A DNA stretch of 18,808 bases from an uncultured Blautia sp. (lineage in GTDB: Bacteria > Bacillota > Clostridia > Lachnospirales > Lachnospiraceae), in NCBI GenBank assembly GCA_946538475.1, contig CAMNGN010000016.1, positions 1 to 18,808 of the forward strand, in the 5' to 3' direction. The notes beneath the pieces were generated by a model that did no database searches, was not told where the DNA came from, and saw only the letters and a program-made list of their open reading frames with translations. Each line of letters begins with the position of its first letter. Within the stretch, counting starts at the first letter, position 1. A program made the translations under genes and the position numbers. This document shows, piece after piece, positions 15,854 to 18,808 of the stretch.

Positions 15854-16225
15854 TTACTCCCCGAACCTGTATTCTGTCACTACATAGCCTGCCTGTCTTA
15901 CTGTTTCACGGATCTGTTTTTCATCGGGAGTATCTTTTGTGCGGACCACTGCCCTGTTGCCGTCGATCCAAACGGTTGCCCACGTATCTTTCAGACCATT
16001 GAGCGCGTTTTCCACTCTCCGCGCGCAATTGTCGCAGGTCATTCCGCCGATCTTCAGCTCTGCGGTATAGGGATAATTCCGGACATTTCGATCTTTTACT
16101 TTGATCCGTTTTTCCGTCTCCTCATGTTCGCCGCAGCAGCCTCCGCCTTTTTTAGACTTCTGTATGGTATGATATACCGCCCATCCTATGACGGCAGCCA
16201 GAATGATCACGATCAGCACGTTCAT
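15854..16225 (-). CDS. FeoB-associated-like membrane/Cys head fused to an HMA metal-binding domain
   Basis: A 123-aa protein. Residues 2-20 form one membrane helix; a lysine-rich turn and paired cysteines follow (KSKKGGGCCG, Cys30-Cys31). That head matches the layout of FeoB-associated Cys-rich membrane proteins. After a charged linker (about 33-52), residues about 53-120 form a heavy-metal-associated domain with the metal loop GMTCDNC (Cys64, Cys67) and the usual beta-alpha-beta-beta-alpha-beta length. HMA domains usually bind Cu(I) or similar soft metals; why one sits in a ferrous iron operon is unclear. The gene overlaps the preceding small gene by 4 bp (ATGA), so translation is coupled. 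It could act as a metal chaperone or sensor at the membrane beside FeoB. Confidence 0.88.
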   Translation of the reverse strand: MNVLIVIILAAVIGWAVYHTIQKSKKGGGCCGEHEETEKRIKVKDRNVRNYPYTAELKIGGMTCDNCARRVENALNGLKDTWATVWIDGNRAVVRTKDTPDEKQIRETVRQAGYVVTEYRFGE

Positions 16226-16383
16226 TTTTTATCCTCCGGGCGAGTACACCCCGAACACCCCGCACAGCTTCCGCCGCACGAGAGGCATCCTTTTCCGTTT
16301 ACCCGGTCCTTATGTATACTGCGAAGGCCCCAAACGACCGCGAGGACAATGATCATTATCAACAGGATATCTAAAGCGTTCAT
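16222..16383 (-). CDS. FeoB-associated Cys-rich membrane protein
   Basis: A 53-aa protein with one membrane helix (about 4-20), a short basic stretch and a cysteine cluster (Cys33, 36, 40, 43 and 46) at the C-terminus. This is the pattern of the small FeoB-associated family found next to feoB in Firmicutes, thought to assist ferrous iron transfer. I chose ATG at 16381-16383 because GGAG lies about 5 bases upstream and the membrane helix then begins at once; the frame can be extended to an ATG at 16428. It lies 52 bp after feoB and overlaps the next gene by 4 bp. Confidence 0.85.
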   Translation of the reverse strand: MNALDILLIMIIVLAVVWGLRSIHKDRVNGKGCLSCGGSCAGCSGCTRPEDKK

Positions 16384-16388
16384 TATTT

Positions 16389-16392
16389 CTCC
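16389..16392 (-). promoter_or_regulatory. Ribosome binding site deciding the small Cys-rich protein start
   Basis: GGAG on the minus strand, 5 bases before the ATG at 16383; supports the short 53-aa form over the extension to 16428. Confidence 0.6.
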
Positions 16393-16399
16393 GCCTTTC

Positions 16400-16428
16400 A
16401 TTATACTAAAGGAGAAAAGATTTTTCAA
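16400..16428 (-). promoter_or_regulatory. Candidate SigA promoter between feoB and the Cys-rich genes
   Basis: On the minus strand TTGAAA (16423-16428) and a perfect TATAAT (16400-16405) are spaced by 17 bp. Transcription would start near 16393, only about 10 nt before the ATG at 16383, which would leave the ribosome site at the extreme 5' end. The consensus match is strong but the geometry is awkward. Confidence 0.4.
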
Positions 16429-16435
16429 TGCGTGA

Positions 16436-18781
16436 TCAATGCATCCCTATTACCAGACCGATAAGGCGTACACAAAGCGCACAAACCCAGGCCAGGAAGC
16501 ACTGGAACAGAACCACACTGATTGCCCATCTGTTTCCCATCTCCCGCCTGATCGTAGCGATTGCCGCCACGCAGGGAGTGTACAGAAGGCTGAATACCAG
16601 CAGACTGCAGGCCGCAAGAGGAGTAAGGGCTGTACTGACCCCGCCCGCAAATAAAACTTTCAGAACCGATGCCACACTTTCTTTTGCCATAAATCCACTG
16701 ATCAGCGATGTCACGATCCTCCAGTCACCAAGTCCGAGAGGCTTCAGGATCGGAGCCACTACGCCCGAGATGGCTGCCATGATACTGTCCGAACTGTCGC
16801 TTACGACATTGAATCTGAGGTCAAAGTTCCCCAGCAGCCATACGACGATCGTTGCGATCAGAATGACGGAAAAAGCCTTCTGCAAAAAGTCTTTTGCCTT
16901 TTCCCACAGCAGCTGCAGAACATTTCTTGCACTGGGCAGACGATAGTTGGGAAGCTCCATGACAAACGGAACCGCGTCTCCCTTAAACAACGTGTTCTTG
17001 AACACACATGCAATGATGATACCTACGATGATGCCGATAAAGTAAAGAATTACCGTCACCAGCCAGCTGATCTCCGGGAAGAACGCGTTCGCAAAGAACC
17101 CGTAAATAGGAAGCTTTGCCGTACAGCTCATAAACGGCGTCAGCAGGATGGTCATCTTACGGTCGCGCTCGCTGGGCAGTGTCCTGGTGGACATTACCGC
17201 GGGAACCGTACAGCCAAAACCGATCAGCATCGGAACGATGCTTCGGCCTGAAAGGCCTATCCTTCGGAGCATCTTATCCATGAAGAAGGCTACACGGGCG
17301 ATGTATCCCGTATCTTCCAGTATGGACAGGAAGAAGAACATAACGACGATAATCGGGAGGAAGCTGAGCACGCTGCCCACGCCCTCAAAGATTCCGTCGA
17401 TGATCAGTCCGTGAATTACTTCATTGACATGGCCTGCAGTCAGGGCGGCATCGACAACTTTTGTCAGTGCACCTACGCCGATCTCCAGTAGTCCCTGCAG
17501 CCATGCACCTATAACGCTAAAGGTCAGATAAAACACCAGCGCCATGATACCGATGAACATCGGGATCGCGGTCCATTTACCGGTCAGTATACGATCGATC
17601 CTGCGGCTTCTTGCGCGTTCCTTGCTCTCCTGCGGTTTTACCACGCACTGTTCGCAGACTTTTTCGATAAACGAAAACCGCATGTCCGCGATCGCCGCGC
17701 TTCTGTCCATCTTCCGTTCTTTTTCCATCCGGCTCACGATATGTGCGAGGGTGTCCCTCTCTTCCTGATCGAGCCCCAGCTGATTCACGATCAGCTCGTC
17801 ACCCTCGATCAGTTTTGAAGCCGCAAATCGCAGTGGAATTCCCGTATTTTTCGAATGATCTTCGATCAGATGGCTGACCGCGTGCAGGCAGCGGTGTACT
17901 GCGCCGCCGTTGTCTTCGGGCCCGCAGAAATCCTGGCGAAGCGGTCTCTCCTGATATTTTGCCACATGGACCGCATGTCTTACCAGCTCATCGACGCCTT
18001 CATTTTTGGCAGCGGAGATCGGGACTACCGGCACACCGAGCATCGATTCCATGCGGTTGACATCGATGGAGCCTCCGTTTCCGTCCACCTCGTCCATCAT
18101 GTTAAGCGCGACGACCATCGGTATATTCATCTCCAGAAGCTGCATGGTCAGATACAGGTTTCTTTCGATGTTGGTCGCGTCGACGATGTTGATGATGCCC
18201 TTCGGCTTTTCATTGACGACAAAATTTCGGGAAACCACTTCTTCGGGAGAATAAGGCGACATCGAATAAATACCGGGAAGGTCTGTGATCAGCGTGTTCT
18301 GCTGTCCGCGGATCGACCCGTCCTTTCTGTCTACCGTGACACCCGGGAAGTTACCTACATGCTGTCTGGCGCCTGTCAGCTGGTTAAACAGAGTCGTCTT
18401 TCCGGAGTTCTGATTTCCCACCAGGGCAAATGTCAGGAGCGTTCCCGAAGGCAGCGGATTTCCCGATCCCTTTGGATGATATTTCCCTTCCTCACCGAGT
18501 CCGGGATGCTCAGTCTCCTTCTGTTTGGAATGCTTTTTCCCTTTTGCGGAAGCAGGCTTTCTGTTTTCCATCTCAATTTTTGCGGCATCATCGATACGCA
18601 GAGTCAGCTCGTAGCCATGGATCTTGAGCTCCACCGGATCGCCCAGCGGTGCATATTTTACTATCGTGACCTCTGCGCCGGGAATGACGCCCATGTCCAG
18701 GAAATGCTGGCGCAGCGCGCCTTCTCCGCCTACCGCGGAAATGATGCCGCTTTCGCCCGGCTGTAAATCTTTAAGTGTCAT
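16436..18781 (-). CDS. feoB: Fused FeoA-FeoB ferrous iron transporter
   Basis: A 781-aa inner membrane Fe(II) transporter. Residues 1-73 form a FeoA SH3-like domain (MTLKDLQPGE, FLDMGVIPGAEV), normally a separate protein. A lysine-rich linker (about 74-110) leads to the FeoB G-domain: G1 GNQNSGKT (122-129), G2 GVTV (147-150), G3 DLPG (167-170), G4 NMMD (227-230) and G5 SAA (256-258). A helical insert follows, then the membrane domain from about 397, with Gate motifs containing GCTVPAVMSTRTL and FMSCTAKLPIYG. The cysteines in those two motifs are present. No truncation is seen. The ATG lies 27 bp from the window edge and its ribosome site is weak (GAAAGAGAGAA), so the promoter and any Fur/DtxR box are outside. 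It heads the iron module with the two Cys-rich genes downstream. Confidence 0.95.
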   Translation of the reverse strand: MTLKDLQPGESGIISAVGGEGALRQHFLDMGVIPGAEVTIVKYAPLGDPVELKIHGYELTLRIDDAAKIEMENRKPASAKGKKHSKQKETEHPGLGEEGKYHPKGSGNPLPSGTLLTFALVGNQNSGKTTLFNQLTGARQHVGNFPGVTVDRKDGSIRGQQNTLITDLPGIYSMSPYSPEEVVSRNFVVNEKPKGIINIVDATNIERNLYLTMQLLEMNIPMVVALNMMDEVDGNGGSIDVNRMESMLGVPVVPISAAKNEGVDELVRHAVHVAKYQERPLRQDFCGPEDNGGAVHRCLHAVSHLIEDHSKNTGIPLRFAASKLIEGDELIVNQLGLDQEERDTLAHIVSRMEKERKMDRSAAIADMRFSFIEKVCEQCVVKPQESKERARSRRIDRILTGKWTAIPMFIGIMALVFYLTFSVIGAWLQGLLEIGVGALTKVVDAALTAGHVNEVIHGLIIDGIFEGVGSVLSFLPIIVVMFFFLSILEDTGYIARVAFFMDKMLRRIGLSGRSIVPMLIGFGCTVPAVMSTRTLPSERDRKMTILLTPFMSCTAKLPIYGFFANAFFPEISWLVTVILYFIGIIVGIIIACVFKNTLFKGDAVPFVMELPNYRLPSARNVLQLLWEKAKDFLQKAFSVILIATIVVWLLGNFDLRFNVVSDSSDSIMAAISGVVAPILKPLGLGDWRIVTSLISGFMAKESVASVLKVLFAGGVSTALTPLAACSLLVFSLLYTPCVAAIATIRREMGNRWAISVVLFQCFLAWVCALCVRLIGLVIGMH

Positions 18782-18808
18782 GTCGTCTGTTCTCTCTTTC
18801 TTTCATAT

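Overview
The window reads as part of a Firmicutes chromosome, most likely a Clostridia/Lachnospiraceae-type anaerobe. The basis is a FeoA-FeoB fusion with FeoB-associated cysteine-rich small membrane proteins, SigA-like promoters, strong GGAGG ribosome sites, a eukaryote-type Ser/Thr kinase and a class A S11 D-Ala-D-Ala carboxypeptidase. This is an inference from gene content; no rRNA or other phylogenetic marker is present. Every supported gene is on the minus strand, so gene order runs from high to low coordinates. No gene-free stretch exceeds 300 bases; the longest, about 230 bp at 14194-14422, holds a promoter and a palindromic repeat pair.

Layout, in direction of transcription: (1) 18781-15854, an iron-uptake module: a fused FeoA-FeoB transporter, a 53-aa FeoB-associated Cys-rich membrane protein, and a 123-aa protein joining a FeoB-associated-like membrane/Cys head to an HMA metal-binding domain. 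(2) 15796-14423, a GPH-family (MelB-like) sugar symporter, whose stop codon touches a paired inverted palindromic repeat (REPIN-like, 14323-14426). (3) 14193-10961, an envelope pair: an N-terminally anchored D-Ala-D-Ala carboxypeptidase with twelve tandem hexapeptides, then a membrane-anchored PQQ/BamB-like beta-propeller. (4) 10839-995, a surface-polysaccharide operon: a Ser/Thr kinase with a likely extracytoplasmic ricin-type beta-trefoil, an ABC-2 permease and a Wzt-like ATPase with a carbohydrate-binding tail, a three-domain methyltransferase-GT2-GT4 protein, a polytopic GT-C-like membrane protein, and a GtrB/DPM1-like glycosyltransferase. (5) 872 to the window edge, an aldo/keto reductase (3' end missing) with its own promoter and a palindromic repeat in its leader.

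Working model (inference): the methyltransferase-GT protein helps build a lipid-linked glycan in the cytoplasm, the Wzm/Wzt-like transporter exports it, and the GtrB-like enzyme plus the GT-C-like membrane protein may decorate it outside. The kinase gene overlaps the permease gene by 40 bp and carries a carbohydrate-binding-type sensor fold, which suggests glycan sensing coupled to glycan export. That coupling is the most interesting arrangement in the window. The REP-type palindromes, the HMA fusion in the iron operon and the altered SxN motif of the carboxypeptidase also deserve a second look.
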